DNA of 53,304 nt from Acidobacteriota bacterium (GTDB lineage Bacteria; Acidobacteriota; Thermoanaerobaculia; Multivoradales; Multivoraceae), in the NCBI GenBank assembly GCA_029263415.1, contig JAJCXN010000025.1:1-53304 (forward strand). Direction: 5' to 3'. A program made the position numbers and the translations under genes. This document shows positions 1-9,196 of this stretch, piece after piece. A model generated the notes under the pieces. The model saw nothing but the letters and a program-made list of their open reading frames with translations, had not been told where the DNA came from and searched no databases. Each line of letters opens with the position of its first letter. Position 1 is the first letter of the stretch.

Positions 1-335
1 AGCCGACGCATCGTTTTCAAGGCACGGGTGCCAGAATCGGCAGGAGTCAGGCTCGTGGAGACTTCAGACCTAAGGAGAATACGGGCTCGCGCCACAGGTA
101 CTCCGAAAGGCTGCGATTCATTCTCACTGAATCGGCAGGTCTCTCAACGGGGGCGGGTTCGGTGTCGCATCCATCGCCCGATCTGTCCACTCGCCTGTCT
201 GGTTTCTCTAGTCTGACGATTGTCGAATGCCAACAAATGGGGCCCTGGCAGACGACCCTCGCCAGTGTTGCTGCATGGTCTGGCGCCAACGCGTCTCGGG
301 GTAAGCTGGCGCAAACCTCTTTAGGAGCCTCACCG
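1..335. other. left-edge intergenic stretch, no gene seen
   Basis: No reading frame here has recognisable protein similarity. A frame open from 162 runs into the downstream amidohydrolase gene, but its first 58 codons do not look like protein and precede a good signal peptide start at 336. The region probably holds the promoter and leader of that gene. I could not pick out a convincing -35/-10 pair or a terminator. Confidence 0.5.
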
Positions 336-3300
336 ATGTTGCTCAGTCAGTACCGTGCCAAGGCCTTGCTCTGCCCCCTGTTTCTCTCCGCAATCTTGCT
401 GTCGTTGCCAACGGCAGTCGTTGCTGGTGAAGCCAAGAAACTGCCGCTTGAAAAGAGCGATGCGCTCCGCACCTTCACTCTCGAGACAGATGAAGTTACT
501 TGGATGTCGGTTGACATCTCGCCCGATGATCAGACGTTAGTGATCGAGGCCTTGGGCGATCTCTACACCCTTCCTGCTACCGGCGGTGGTGCCACGTCAT
601 TGACCAACGGCATGGCCTTCGACAGCCAGCCCGCTTACTCGCCCGACGGTAAGTTCATAGCCTTCGTTAGCGATCGAGACGGTGCGGAGAACGTCTGGAT
701 TCTCGAGGTCGATGGAGAGGACGCTGAACCAAAGCAGCTGACCAAGGACACATCGTCTGACTTCATGTCACCAACGTGGAGCGCCGAATCGGACTACGTC
801 ATTTACTCGCGAGTGAGCAAAGGGAACCGCACCAACGAACTGTGGATGACGCATCGCGATGGCGGAACTGGGGTCCAGATCACCAAAGCCATGCCGACGC
901 CAGATACCCCGCGAGCGCGCCAGCACAATGCCGCAGGAGCGGTTGCTACTGATGACGGGCGCTACCTCTACTACGCTCGTAAGTTCGGGGGATTCTCTTA
1001 CAACGCTGACTTTCCCATGTGGCAAATCGCGCGGCGCGACTTGAACGACGGCGTCGAAGACATCATCACGTCAGCGCAGGGCAGCGCGATTCGGCCTGCC
1101 GTGTCGCCCGATGGGAAGACGCTGGTGTATGCCACACGGCTCGACAATGAGACCGGGTTCAAAGTGCGCGACCTTGAGAGCGGTGAAGAACGGTGGCTGA
1201 AGTATCCAGTGACCCGCGATGATCAAGAGTCGCGTGCGACGCGCGATCTTCTCCCGGGCTACAGCTTTACTTCGGACGGCGCTTCGTTAGTTGCCTCTTG
1301 GAACGGCAAGTTGCATCGACTCAACGTTGCTAGTGGAGATTCGCAGCAGATCCCTTTCACGGTGAAGATTTCGAAGAAGATTGGGCCTGAACTGGTTTTC
1401 CCGCGTCGAGTGGAAGACGGTCCGGTGCGAGCGCGCACGGTGCAAGGAGCTGAGGAATCGCCAACCGGCGCTGCGATCGTGTTCTCTGCTCTGACCCGGA
1501 TCTATCTCACTGAATCGGGTGCAACCGGACCGGGTCGTCAACTGTCGCCCGACGGTCAACGCGCGTTCCAGCCGACCTTCACTTCAGATGGCAACGCGGT
1601 GGTCTATGTCACCTGGGAACGAGACGGTGGTCATATTTGGCGCGTGCCGATCGCAGGCGGCGCGCCTGAGCGACTGACCGAAACGCCAGCCTTTTATGCA
1701 GAACCGACAGTCTCGCCTGATGGGGAGCGAGTGGTATTCAGACGTGGCAGCCGGAGCGATCGACTGGAAATGCCGGCAGAGTTTGGTGGCAGTCCCATTC
1801 CGTTGGATCTAGCCTGGGTGCCCACGTCTGGTGGCCCATCGACCGCGCGTCTGATCGCACCGTCGCGAGGGCTAGGACGGCCGCATTTCGGTCCCGAAAT
1901 CGATCGCATCTATGTGGCGTCGGGTGAGGGCTTGGTGTCGATGCGCTTTGATGGCAGCGACAAGCGGGTTCATCTTCAGGTGGTGGGCCCAGGCTTTTAC
2001 TCGGCAGCGGAGCCGGTGCCAGCACAAGACATTCGTATTCGACCCGATGGCAAGTGGGCGATCGCCCACGCCAGCAACCGTTTCTTTGCCGTGGCTTTGC
2101 CTCGCGTTGGCGGTGAAGCTCCCAAGGTCAATATCTCGGCGCCGATCGTGCCGCTCAAGGAACTCAGCGAACTGGGGGCAGACGGCATGGGGTGGGTCGA
2201 TGGCGGTGAGTCGATCGGCTGGACGGTGGGGCCCTCGTACTTCAAAACGGCCTTTGCAGATCTCGTGTTCGCTCAGCCGGAGACCTCAGACGATGAGGAT
2301 GGGACTGAGCCTGGTGAAGGCGAGGGTCAAGGTGGGGTTGAGGTTGAGGTTGAGCCTGAGGAGGAAGACAACGATGCAGGTGAGGCCGAGTCCAAAGAAG
2401 AGGAGGCCGATTTTCCGGACGCCGAGCGCACGGAACTGATCGCCGAGCTACCCCGAGCCGAACCCGAAGGCACGGTGGTGTTGCGCGGTGCTCGTGTGCT
2501 CACCATGGCGCAGGGCTCGTCCGATGGCGGCGTGATTGACGGTGCCGACGTCGTTGTCACCGGTAGACGGATCGTTGCTGTTGGCGCAACCGGCACGGTC
2601 ACGGTGCCGCGCCAGGCCACGGTGATTGACGTTTCGGGCAAGACCATCCTTCCCGGCTTCGTTGACACGCACGCTCACTGGACCGAGATTCGACGCAAGG
2701 TGCTGGATACTGAATCTTGGCCGTTCCTCGCGAGTCTTGCTTGGGGCGTGACAACTGGTCTCGATGTTCAGACCATGAGCAACGACATGTTTGCTTACCA
2801 AGACCTGATCGATGCAGGCGAGGTGTTGGGGCCGCGTACCTACAACACCGGGCCGGGCATCTTCTCCGACAACGACTTCAAGTCGAAGGCGCAAGTGAAG
2901 CGGGTGTTGCGCCGCTATCGCGATCAGTACCGGACCCGTAACCTCAAGGCCTACATTGCTGGTAATAGGAAGCAAAGGCAGTGGATCGTTGAGGTCTCCC
3001 ACGAACTCGAAATGATGCCTACGACCGAGGGTTCGCTCGACTTCAAACTCGACATGACCCACGCGATCGACGGTTTCTCAGGCACCGAGCATTCGCTGCC
3101 GCTGCAGCCCTTCTACCGCGACACCGTAGAACTGGTGGCTCAAAGCAGGATGTCGTATACGCCGACCCTGCTGGTCGCTTACGGCGGCCCCTGGGCTGAG
3201 AACTATTTCTTCACCCGCGATGACGTGCATGGCAGCGCCAAGATGCGCCGATTCATGCCGCACGACATGATCGACGGCGTCACCCGCAAGCGCAATTGGT

Positions 3301-3716
3301 TCAGAGGCGACGAGCATGTATTTGCTGGTCTGGCAGAAGGCGCGGCCGCGGTGCATCGCGCGGGCGGCCGGGTTGGCGTTGGCGCTCATGGGCAACTGCA
3401 GGGCCTGGGCTACCACTGGGAGATGGAGGCGCTCGCTGCTGGAGGGCTGGAGCCGCTCGAGGTGTTGCACATTGCGACCCTCGGCGGTGCCGAGGTGATT
3501 GGTCTCGCACAAGACTTGGGCAGCGTTGAAGTTGGGAAGATCGCAGACATGGTGGTGCTCGATGGAGATCCCCTCGCCGACATCCGTGCGACTCAGGCAT
3601 TGAGCTACGTGATGAAGAATGGCGAAGTGTTCGAGGCTGAGACTTTGGATCAAGTCTGGCCCGTTGAGAAGGCACTGCCCGAGCAGTGGTGGTGGCAGGC
3701 GTGGCCACAGCAGTAG
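336..3716 (+). CDS. secreted TolB-type propeller / amidohydrolase fusion protein
   Basis: Predicted exported hydrolase of 1126 residues. The start at 336 is chosen because AGGAG lies 8 bases upstream and the first 30 residues form a signal peptide (LLCPLFLSAILLSLP followed by TAVVAG). Residues of about 60-640 carry repeated PD40/TolB blades (SPDGKFIAFVSDRDG, SPDGKTLVYATR, SPDGERVVFRRGS). An acidic Glu/Asp/Gly linker lies at about 649-697. The C-terminal amidohydrolase domain (about 705-1110) shows the metal-binding DTHAH after GKTILPGFV, later histidines in LDMTHAIDG and GVGAHGQ, and the closing signature VGKIADMVVLDGDPL. The family includes periplasmic imidazolonepropionase/dipeptidase-like enzymes, usually metal-dependent cyclic amidases or peptidases; the substrate here cannot be read from sequence. 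The ECF sigma gene follows after 19 bases. Confidence 0.9.
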   Translation: MLLSQYRAKALLCPLFLSAILLSLPTAVVAGEAKKLPLEKSDALRTFTLETDEVTWMSVDISPDDQTLVIEALGDLYTLPATGGGATSLTNGMAFDSQPAYSPDGKFIAFVSDRDGAENVWILEVDGEDAEPKQLTKDTSSDFMSPTWSAESDYVIYSRVSKGNRTNELWMTHRDGGTGVQITKAMPTPDTPRARQHNAAGAVATDDGRYLYYARKFGGFSYNADFPMWQIARRDLNDGVEDIITSAQGSAIRPAVSPDGKTLVYATRLDNETGFKVRDLESGEERWLKYPVTRDDQESRATRDLLPGYSFTSDGASLVASWNGKLHRLNVASGDSQQIPFTVKISKKIGPELVFPRRVEDGPVRARTVQGAEESPTGAAIVFSALTRIYLTESGATGPGRQLSPDGQRAFQPTFTSDGNAVVYVTWERDGGHIWRVPIAGGAPERLTETPAFYAEPTVSPDGERVVFRRGSRSDRLEMPAEFGGSPIPLDLAWVPTSGGPSTARLIAPSRGLGRPHFGPEIDRIYVASGEGLVSMRFDGSDKRVHLQVVGPGFYSAAEPVPAQDIRIRPDGKWAIAHASNRFFAVALPRVGGEAPKVNISAPIVPLKELSELGADGMGWVDGGESIGWTVGPSYFKTAFADLVFAQPETSDDEDGTEPGEGEGQGGVEVEVEPEEEDNDAGEAESKEEEADFPDAERTELIAELPRAEPEGTVVLRGARVLTMAQGSSDGGVIDGADVVVTGRRIVAVGATGTVTVPRQATVIDVSGKTILPGFVDTHAHWTEIRRKVLDTESWPFLASLAWGVTTGLDVQTMSNDMFAYQDLIDAGEVLGPRTYNTGPGIFSDNDFKSKAQVKRVLRRYRDQYRTRNLKAYIAGNRKQRQWIVEVSHELEMMPTTEGSLDFKLDMTHAIDGFSGTEHSLPLQPFYRDTVELVAQSRMSYTPTLLVAYGGPWAENYFFTRDDVHGSAKMRRFMPHDMIDGVTRKRNWFRGDEHVFAGLAEGAAAVHRAGGRVGVGAHGQLQGLGYHWEMEALAAGGLEPLEVLHIATLGGAEVIGLAQDLGSVEVGKIADMVVLDGDPLADIRATQALSYVMKNGEVFEAETLDQVWPVEKALPEQWWWQAWPQQ

Positions 3717-3735
3717 TGACTGTCCGAGGAGAGCA

Positions 3736-4440
3736 GTGAGTCAGTTCGACGAAACTCAGTGGAGCTTGGTCCTCGCTGCTGGCAATAGCCAGAGCCCGGA
3801 GTTCGAGGATGCGATGTCTCAGCTATGCGGCCGCTACTGGTATCCAGCCTATGCCTACGTGCGGCGCTGGGGTGCTGCGCCCGAGAACGCTCAGGATCTC
3901 ACCCAAGGTTTCTTTTGTCGTGTCTTGGAAAAGCGGACTTTCGGCGCCGCCGACCGTGAGCGTGGCAAGTTCAGGACATTCCTGTTGGCTTCGTTGAAGT
4001 ACTACCTGGCGGACGAGCGTGATCGCGAGCAGGCGCAGAAACGGGGTGGAGGTGCGGTGCCTGTTTCGCTCGATCTGAACGACGCCGAGGATCGTTATGC
4101 GATTGAAACCGACCCTGAGGAAAGTCCAGATCGTTTGTTCGAGCGCCAATGGGCGCTGGAAGTTCTAGCAAGGGGCCAGGAGCGACTGCGCACAGAAATC
4201 GCTGGTTCGTCGCAGCCGGATCGGGTGGCGCTGATGCAGTTCCTCACCGAATCGGATCGGTCCTACCGCGAGGTAGGCGCGGAGCTCGATATGAGCGAGC
4301 CGGCAGTCAAGGTCGCGGTGCATCGTTTGCGCGCGAAGTTCGCTAAATGTTTGCGCACCGAAGTCGGCGCAACGCTGGATGGTGCGACCAGTCTCGAAGA
4401 CGAGATGCGGCATCTTTTAGAAGCGGTCAGCGCGCTCTAG
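3736..4440 (+). CDS. ECF-type RNA polymerase sigma factor
   Basis: Alternative sigma factor of 234 residues that directs RNA polymerase to a specific promoter set. A GTG start at 3736 is preferred: GAGGAG sits just before it, whereas the open frame back to 3619 lies inside the previous gene. Region 2 spans about residues 25-95 (ENAQDLTQGFFCRVLEKRTF and FRTFLLASLKYYLADERDR), and region 4 spans about 155-215 (helix-turn-helix YREVGAELDMSEPAVKVAVH). The DLTQGFF form is typical of ECF factors common in Acidobacteriota, Planctomycetota and Verrucomicrobiota. No anti-sigma gene is adjacent. The LytTR membrane regulator begins 39 bases downstream, so the two may be co-transcribed. Confidence 0.9.
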   Translation: MSQFDETQWSLVLAAGNSQSPEFEDAMSQLCGRYWYPAYAYVRRWGAAPENAQDLTQGFFCRVLEKRTFGAADRERGKFRTFLLASLKYYLADERDREQAQKRGGGAVPVSLDLNDAEDRYAIETDPEESPDRLFERQWALEVLARGQERLRTEIAGSSQPDRVALMQFLTESDRSYREVGAELDMSEPAVKVAVHRLRAKFAKCLRTEVGATLDGATSLEDEMRHLLEAVSAL

Positions 4441-4479
4441 ACTGAAACTGGGTGCGGCGGCGGGGCGTAGAAGGAAGCC

Positions 4480-5391
4480 ATGAGTACCACCGATTCTGCC
4501 ACCATACAGACGACTTCACGCTTGCCACGCGCCTTTACGCGCAGGGGTTGGAAGGCAGTCGCAGCCGCCTACGGTACGGCTGCCCTACTTTCCGCGTTGC
4601 AGATTCATCTGCGCCAATCGCTCAGCGGCGGTTCGGTGCCGTTGCTTCAGCAGCTCTCGCTCAACCTGCTTGCCTGGCTGCCCTGGGCAGTCTTTGCAGG
4701 CCTCGTCATGGGTCACTCGAGGAACAGGAGAACGCCCGCGCGGCGTTGGCCCAAGGAGCTGCTGGCGCAGGCTCTGCTGGCTCATTGGGTCGTCGGGCTG
4801 TTTCTGACATACCTGGCGCTCTTCCGCTTTGCCTTCTTTCCGGCCGTGACGGGGGCCTTCAGTTCACAGAGCTTGTTGCGGCAAGTGGGTGCTGAGGCCG
4901 GTGAGTTCTACCTAGCCTCGCTTGCACTTTATGGAATCGTCTGGGGCGTCGCTCGTACTCTGCGTTCCCGCGCTCCGGCAGACCTAGATTCAGTCAGGGA
5001 GGCCGGCGTTGCTCCGCTAGCAGAAGCTGAAGTCGAACCGGTGGAGCACCTACCCGAAGTCGACACTCTAGTCATCCGGTCGGTTGGCAGGACGGATGTT
5101 GTTCGCTTCAAAGAGATCGATTGGATTGAAGCGGACGGCGCTTATGCCAGGATCCATTGCGGTGCGCGCTGCCTCTTGATGCGGCGGTCGATCAAGGGCC
5201 TTCAACAGCAGTTGAGTTCCGCTGGCTTTGCTCGCATCCACCGTTCTCGGATCGTCAATCTCAAAAGAGTGACACGGGTTCGAGCGCTTGCACGAGGAGA
5301 CGCCATAGTGATCCTCAGCTCCGGTCCTGAGTTGCGAGCGAGTCGCAGCTATCGAGCGTTGCTGGCAGCGGCGATCGAGTCCCGAGCGTAG
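4480..5391 (+). CDS. membrane-anchored LytTR-family transcriptional regulator
   Basis: DNA-binding regulator of 303 residues. The ATG follows GAAGGAAG. Residues of about 20-165 form roughly four hydrophobic membrane segments (around AAYGTAALLSALQI, LNLLAWLPWAVFAGLVMG, ALLAHWVVGLFLTYLALF and FYLASLALYGIVWGVA). The C-terminal 105 residues are a LytTR domain, with FKEIDWIEADGAYARIHCG, LLMRRSIKGLQQQL and FARIHRSRIVNLKRV. There is no response-regulator receiver domain, so this is the membrane-LytTR architecture, which probably senses something in or at the membrane. It lies close behind the ECF sigma gene. Confidence 0.88.
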   Translation: MSTTDSATIQTTSRLPRAFTRRGWKAVAAAYGTAALLSALQIHLRQSLSGGSVPLLQQLSLNLLAWLPWAVFAGLVMGHSRNRRTPARRWPKELLAQALLAHWVVGLFLTYLALFRFAFFPAVTGAFSSQSLLRQVGAEAGEFYLASLALYGIVWGVARTLRSRAPADLDSVREAGVAPLAEAEVEPVEHLPEVDTLVIRSVGRTDVVRFKEIDWIEADGAYARIHCGARCLLMRRSIKGLQQQLSSAGFARIHRSRIVNLKRVTRVRALARGDAIVILSSGPELRASRSYRALLAAAIESRA

Positions 5392-5399
5392 ATTCCATC

Positions 5400-5431
5400 G
5401 TCCGGTTGGAGTCCGGTTGGAGTCCGGTTGG
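5400..5431 (+). repeat. three tandem copies of an 11-bp unit
   Basis: GTCCGGTTGGA is repeated at 5400-5410, 5411-5421 and 5422-5431; the last copy lacks the final base. It begins 8 bases after the LytTR gene stop. It is one of several short tandem duplications at gene ends in this window. Confidence 0.9.
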
Positions 5432-5488
5432 TGACACGGATGGGTCGGTTGGTGCCATATCGATTGCCAAGGCGTCGGTTGATCGACG

Positions 5489-6592
5489 ATGCTGCGGGAC
5501 ATGAAGAACTTCAAGCCATCGGCATCCGCCAGTTCCATCCTTCTACTGTCGATCGCCCTGTTCAGCGCAGGTGGTCTGTTCGCCCAAGAGCCAGCGAGCC
5601 AGCTCACTGAGATTGCCCAGCGCCTACTCAAGGAGGACAAGCTGCCTGGCCTGACCGTTGCAGTGATGCGTGACGGTGACCTGATCTTCTCTGAAGCGTT
5701 CGGTGTCGCCGATCGCAAGAGGAAGACGCCGGCGAATACCGAGACCATGTTTCGTACGGGAAGCGTCTCGAAGGCTCTGACCTCTGCTGCTTTGGGATTG
5801 TTGGTCGAGCGAAAGAGCCTCGGTTTGGATGCTGTGGTGCAGGATTTTGCGCCCAGCTTCCCTTTGAAGCAGTGGCCCTTAACCGTCAGGTCGGTCGCAG
5901 GACATCAGTCTGGGATCCCGCAATATGAGGGACGCGAGTTCGTCAACAAGCAGCACTATCCGACCTTGGTTGACGCACTCGACAAGTTCAAAGACAAACC
6001 GTTGGCATTTGAGCCGGGAACCGACTTCTTGTACTCCAGTTACGGATGGAACCTGTTGGGGGCGGTGCTTGAAGGTGCTGCGCAGAGAGGGTTCCTGGAC
6101 CTCATGCAAACCGCAGTCTTCGCCCCGCTTGGTCTCGAGCGAACGGGTCCAGAGATCGAGGGCAGCGGTTCGAACTGGGCTGTGCCCTACGCTCGTGTGG
6201 CTGGTATGACCTTGGAGGCGCCCAAGATCGACAACAGCGATGCTTGGCCGTCGGCTGGCTTCATGTCATCCTCAACAGACCTCGTGTCCTTTGGGAACGC
6301 GTTGTTGGCCGACCAGTTCTTGAAGCCCGAAACGGTTGAACTTCTGTGGACCGCGCAGGAGACGAGCGATGGAACGCCAACCGGCTACGGCTTGGGCTGG
6401 CAGATTGCGGAGCAAGGCGGTCGCGCCGCCGTCGGCATGGGTGGAAGCCATGTTGGGGCCACTGCGGCGCTGTGGATTCTTCCTCGCGAGCGGATGGTGA
6501 TCGCGGCACTGACGAACACTAATAGCCGGCAGCTCTCAGACGTGATCGGCGAAGTTGTGATCGCGGTGCTTGGCGAACCGACCGCACCCTGA
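5489..6592 (+). CDS. secreted serine hydrolase, class C beta-lactamase / LACTB-like family
   Basis: Predicted exported serine hydrolase (penicillin-binding-protein-like esterase or peptidase), 367 residues. A signal peptide is visible (SSILLLSIALFSAGGLFAQ). The catalytic SxxK motif is SVSK near residue 92, in FRTGSVSKALTSAALG. The second motif is Tyr-Ser-Ser near 182 (YSSYGWNLLGAV), and the HxG motif is GGSHVGA near 320. This set matches LACTB-like and esterase members more than true AmpC enzymes. An ATG at 5501 (MKNFKP) is an equally good start; neither has a strong Shine-Dalgarno. The stop codon lies within a 15-bp tandem repeat. Substrate unknown; resistance is not implied. Confidence 0.88.
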   Translation: MLRDMKNFKPSASASSILLLSIALFSAGGLFAQEPASQLTEIAQRLLKEDKLPGLTVAVMRDGDLIFSEAFGVADRKRKTPANTETMFRTGSVSKALTSAALGLLVERKSLGLDAVVQDFAPSFPLKQWPLTVRSVAGHQSGIPQYEGREFVNKQHYPTLVDALDKFKDKPLAFEPGTDFLYSSYGWNLLGAVLEGAAQRGFLDLMQTAVFAPLGLERTGPEIEGSGSNWAVPYARVAGMTLEAPKIDNSDAWPSAGFMSSSTDLVSFGNALLADQFLKPETVELLWTAQETSDGTPTGYGLGWQIAEQGGRAAVGMGGSHVGATAALWILPRERMVIAALTNTNSRQLSDVIGEVVIAVLGEPTAP

Positions 6593-6641
6593 CCCGTCGC
6601 ACTCGGACTTGCCGCGCTCTGACCCGCCGCGCTCTGACCGG
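6582..6641 (+). repeat. 15-bp tandem repeat spanning a stop codon
   Basis: Four 15-base units: 6582-6596, 6597-6611 (diverged), 6612-6626 and 6627-6641. The clearest unit is CCGCGCTCTGACCCG. The first copy contains the TGA stop of the serine hydrolase gene at 6590-6592, so the downstream copies look like duplications of the gene end. Confidence 0.75.
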
Positions 6642-6657
6642 CCGGCCCTTAGTTAAG

Positions 6658-7962
6658 TTAGTTAGGGGAGTCGACCGGTGGGATCCGCCACACTCGGACG
6701 TGGGACCAGTCTTTGATCACGAGATGCTGGTTGAGCAGCGCAGGGTGGTTCCACAGCGCACTCTGCGCCACCTCGTAGTGGCCGAGTTCCTCAACGCCGT
6801 CGCCGTTGATTGCAAGGACGCGCACGGTGCCGTCGTCTCCAGCGGATAACACGGTGTTGCCCTGACTGACGAGGAACGCGTTCTCGCCTTGGCGCGGTTC
6901 GCCTTCCCACAGGAGCGCACCGGTCTTGGCGTCGAGCATCACGAGTTGGCCCTTCTTCTTGCTGGAGAAGGCGATCAACTTGTCATCGACCAGGATGGGC
7001 GAGCTGTACAAGAGGTTGACGTCGCCGTTGCTCCACTCGCTGGCAATCGACCAGTTGCCGTCGACGTGACTGACACGGAAGGCTTCGGTCGGGCGTTGAA
7101 AGGCTGAGGCGATGACCAGGTCGCCGAACACGGCTGGTGACAGCGCGCCACCGCCGAAGGTCACCTTGTAGGGCTGCTCCCACAGTAGCTTGCCCGCCTG
7201 CGGGTCGATCCCAACCAAGCGGGTTTCGGTCATCATCATCAGTTGTTCCACCCCGCCGAGAGTGACCTCTTGAGGAGATCCGTAGGACGGGCCGTCGCCA
7301 GGAAGTCGCCATAGCTCTTCGCCGGTCGAGGGTTCAAAGGCGATGATCGCTCCGTCTCCGGCTCCGCCAGCTTGAACGATCAGTTTGCCGGCGGCGATCA
7401 CCGGCGACAGCGAATTTCCATAGAGCGGTATCCTGCGCTTGAACTCGCCATCGAAATCTTTGCGCCAGATCAGCTCGCCGGTGTCGGTGTTCCATGCCGA
7501 GAGAACTTCAGTGATGCCGTAAGTGAAGAGCCTGCCGTCTGCCACTGTTGGAGTGGAGTATGGGCCCGCACCGTGCTCTTTGACGATGCCCGCGGCCTTG
7601 TGTGGCGCGTCGTAGCCGCTGCGCCAGAGTTCAGTGCCGGTGGAGAGGTCGAGAGCCTTGGCCACCTCTGAGGCGCCGTCTCGCACGAAGACAAAGAGCT
7701 TGCCGCCACTAATGACCGGCGAGGCATCGGAGTGGCCGACCTCGGATTTCCAAACCAGTTCCAAGGACTCGGGCCAGGTTTCGGGCGGCTCGAAGCTGGG
7801 TGCTCCGCCGTTGCGAAGTGGGCCTCGCCACTGTGGCCAATCACCTTCAAGTTGAGCCTTCTCGACCGTGGTGACTTCTTCTTCGGAAGCAACCGTGGGT
7901 GCACTGAGGAGAACAAGGACTGCAGCTATGCAAAGGTAGGTGCGCGAGGTTCGCAATCGCAT
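6658..7962 (-). CDS. exported PQQ-type beta-propeller protein (BamB-like fold)
   Basis: Exported propeller protein of 434 residues. The start at 7962 gives a signal peptide (MRLRTSRTYLCIAAVLVLLS, then APTVASEEE); the open frame extends to 8025 but adds no recognisable protein. The sequence starts with DWPQWRGPLRNG and continues with blades carrying the PQQ-like pattern, for example LDLSTGTELWR, WNTDTGELIWR, FEPSTGEELWR and LDAKTGALLWEG. In Acidobacteriota and Planctomycetota such proteins are usually periplasmic binding or scaffold propellers rather than dehydrogenases, and no dehydrogenase cofactor motif is seen. It converges with the serine hydrolase gene. Confidence 0.88.
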   Translation of the reverse strand: MRLRTSRTYLCIAAVLVLLSAPTVASEEEVTTVEKAQLEGDWPQWRGPLRNGGAPSFEPPETWPESLELVWKSEVGHSDASPVISGGKLFVFVRDGASEVAKALDLSTGTELWRSGYDAPHKAAGIVKEHGAGPYSTPTVADGRLFTYGITEVLSAWNTDTGELIWRKDFDGEFKRRIPLYGNSLSPVIAAGKLIVQAGGAGDGAIIAFEPSTGEELWRLPGDGPSYGSPQEVTLGGVEQLMMMTETRLVGIDPQAGKLLWEQPYKVTFGGGALSPAVFGDLVIASAFQRPTEAFRVSHVDGNWSIASEWSNGDVNLLYSSPILVDDKLIAFSSKKKGQLVMLDAKTGALLWEGEPRQGENAFLVSQGNTVLSAGDDGTVRVLAINGDGVEELGHYEVAQSALWNHPALLNQHLVIKDWSHVRVWRIPPVDSPN

Positions 7963-8106
7963 TGAAGGGTGCCTTTCGGGCTGTGCGGGGTTTGCGGGGT
8001 TTGCTTGAGGCGACCGAAGAGACAAAGTCTTTGGTTTGCTGCGACCAGTGTACTTCGGCTACGGCTGTGATGCTGGCCTTGGCTCCGAGACAGATCGCTC
8101 TGACAG

Positions 8107-9066
8107 CTATCGCAAGTCGTCGAAGGTTGATGTAGCGACCCACTTGAGGTCTTCGTTGCTGGTGTAGAAGAGATAGCGACCATCAGCAGTGATGAAGGGG
8201 CAGAGTTCGTGGTCGGCGGTGTTGATTTCGGGGCCTAGGTGTTTAGCGTCGGTCCAGGTCCCGTCGTCGCGTCGAAAGCTGACATAGAGATCGCCGCGCC
8301 CGTTGCTGCCAGGTCGTTGAGAGCTGAAGACGAGTTGAGTGCCGTCTTGCGTGATGAAAGCGTCGGCCTCATAGTGCTGTGTATTGACTCCGCTGCCGAG
8401 TGCGACCGGTGCTGCAAAGCTGCGCCCCATTGGGCCCGAGATTGCCTGCGCGAGGTAAATGTCAAAGGCTCCGGGGCGGTCAGGCTCGGCGATGTTGGAT
8501 GCAAACACCATCGAGCCGTCGGCGAGGAATGAGATGTAGTACTCGTCGACCTCGGTGTTGATCGGTGCTCCGACATTGATCGGCTCACTCCATCCGTCGG
8601 TGAGCCGTTCGACGAACCAGATGTCGTGATCTGGACGTTTCGGCTGGCCTTCGACTCGTGGTCTGTTTGAGATGAAGTACAGCCGTTGCTCGTCTGGCGA
8701 CAGCATGGGGTCGTTGAACCCGAACTGTTCGTGCGACAAGAGGACCTCAGGAGCACTCCAGGCGGTCTTCGGTTCGTTGAGCTGTGCCCAGTGAATTTCG
8801 GAGCGACCACCAGTGTCAACGCCGAAGAAGAACTCCTCGCCTGTCCGTGAAAACACCGATCCGAATTCGTAGCGCCCCGCGAGCGACACTCGCCCAGGGC
8901 CAAACACGTTGGGTGTGGTGTCCGGAGGCGTTTCACCAAGATAGGCGAGTTGACCTTCGCTGGTGACGCAGCCGTTGGCGCTCGCTGTCAGGAGTAGAGC
9001 GAGCAACTGAAGGCGGCAGCGCCCTCTGAGTGTGCTTGCGTGGCTCAATCGGGTTTCTTTCATCAC
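8107..9066 (-). CDS. PD40/TolB-like propeller lipoprotein
   Basis: Predicted lipoprotein of 319 residues. The N-terminus is basic, then hydrophobic, and ends in LLALLLTASANGC; the cysteine at about residue 33 is a plausible though imperfect lipobox. The body holds PD40-type blades such as FNDPMLSPDEQRLYFISNRP, ISFLADGSMVFASN, DAFITQDGTQLVFSSQRPG and CPFITADGRYLFYTSN. This pattern matches exported WD40-like PD40 proteins found beside TonB- or peptidase-related genes; no enzymatic motif is seen. The second codon is also ATG (9063). It lies 145 bases upstream of the PQQ-type gene on the same strand. Confidence 0.8.
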   Translation of the reverse strand: MMKETRLSHASTLRGRCRLQLLALLLTASANGCVTSEGQLAYLGETPPDTTPNVFGPGRVSLAGRYEFGSVFSRTGEEFFFGVDTGGRSEIHWAQLNEPKTAWSAPEVLLSHEQFGFNDPMLSPDEQRLYFISNRPRVEGQPKRPDHDIWFVERLTDGWSEPINVGAPINTEVDEYYISFLADGSMVFASNIAEPDRPGAFDIYLAQAISGPMGRSFAAPVALGSGVNTQHYEADAFITQDGTQLVFSSQRPGSNGRGDLYVSFRRDDGTWTDAKHLGPEINTADHELCPFITADGRYLFYTSNEDLKWVATSTFDDLR

Positions 9067-9196
9067 ATCCTGGCTTCGCAGAAAATTGGCTTCGCAGAAA
9101 ACGGATCAAGGCACTACAGGGCGGCTGGCGGATTAGGGGAAGCTAGCATCGACCCAACCCGCAAGTATGTCTGCAGCCGACCGAACCCGAGTCGGC

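Noticed and set aside
2448-3062. Long - strand frame (204 codons) inside the amidohydrolase gene
   Set aside because: It lies wholly opposite a clearly coding, motif-bearing gene and its translation has no protein-like features.
5489-6592. Possible beta-lactamase resistance gene
   Set aside because: SxxK, Tyr-Ser-Ser and HxG motifs fit the broad LACTB/esterase branch, not AmpC (which has Tyr-x-Asn and KTG), so resistance should not be claimed.
9067-9196. Small + strand frames between the PD40 lipoprotein and MBL-fold genes
   Set aside because: They overlap the ends of real - strand genes and have no ribosome-binding site or recognisable sequence.
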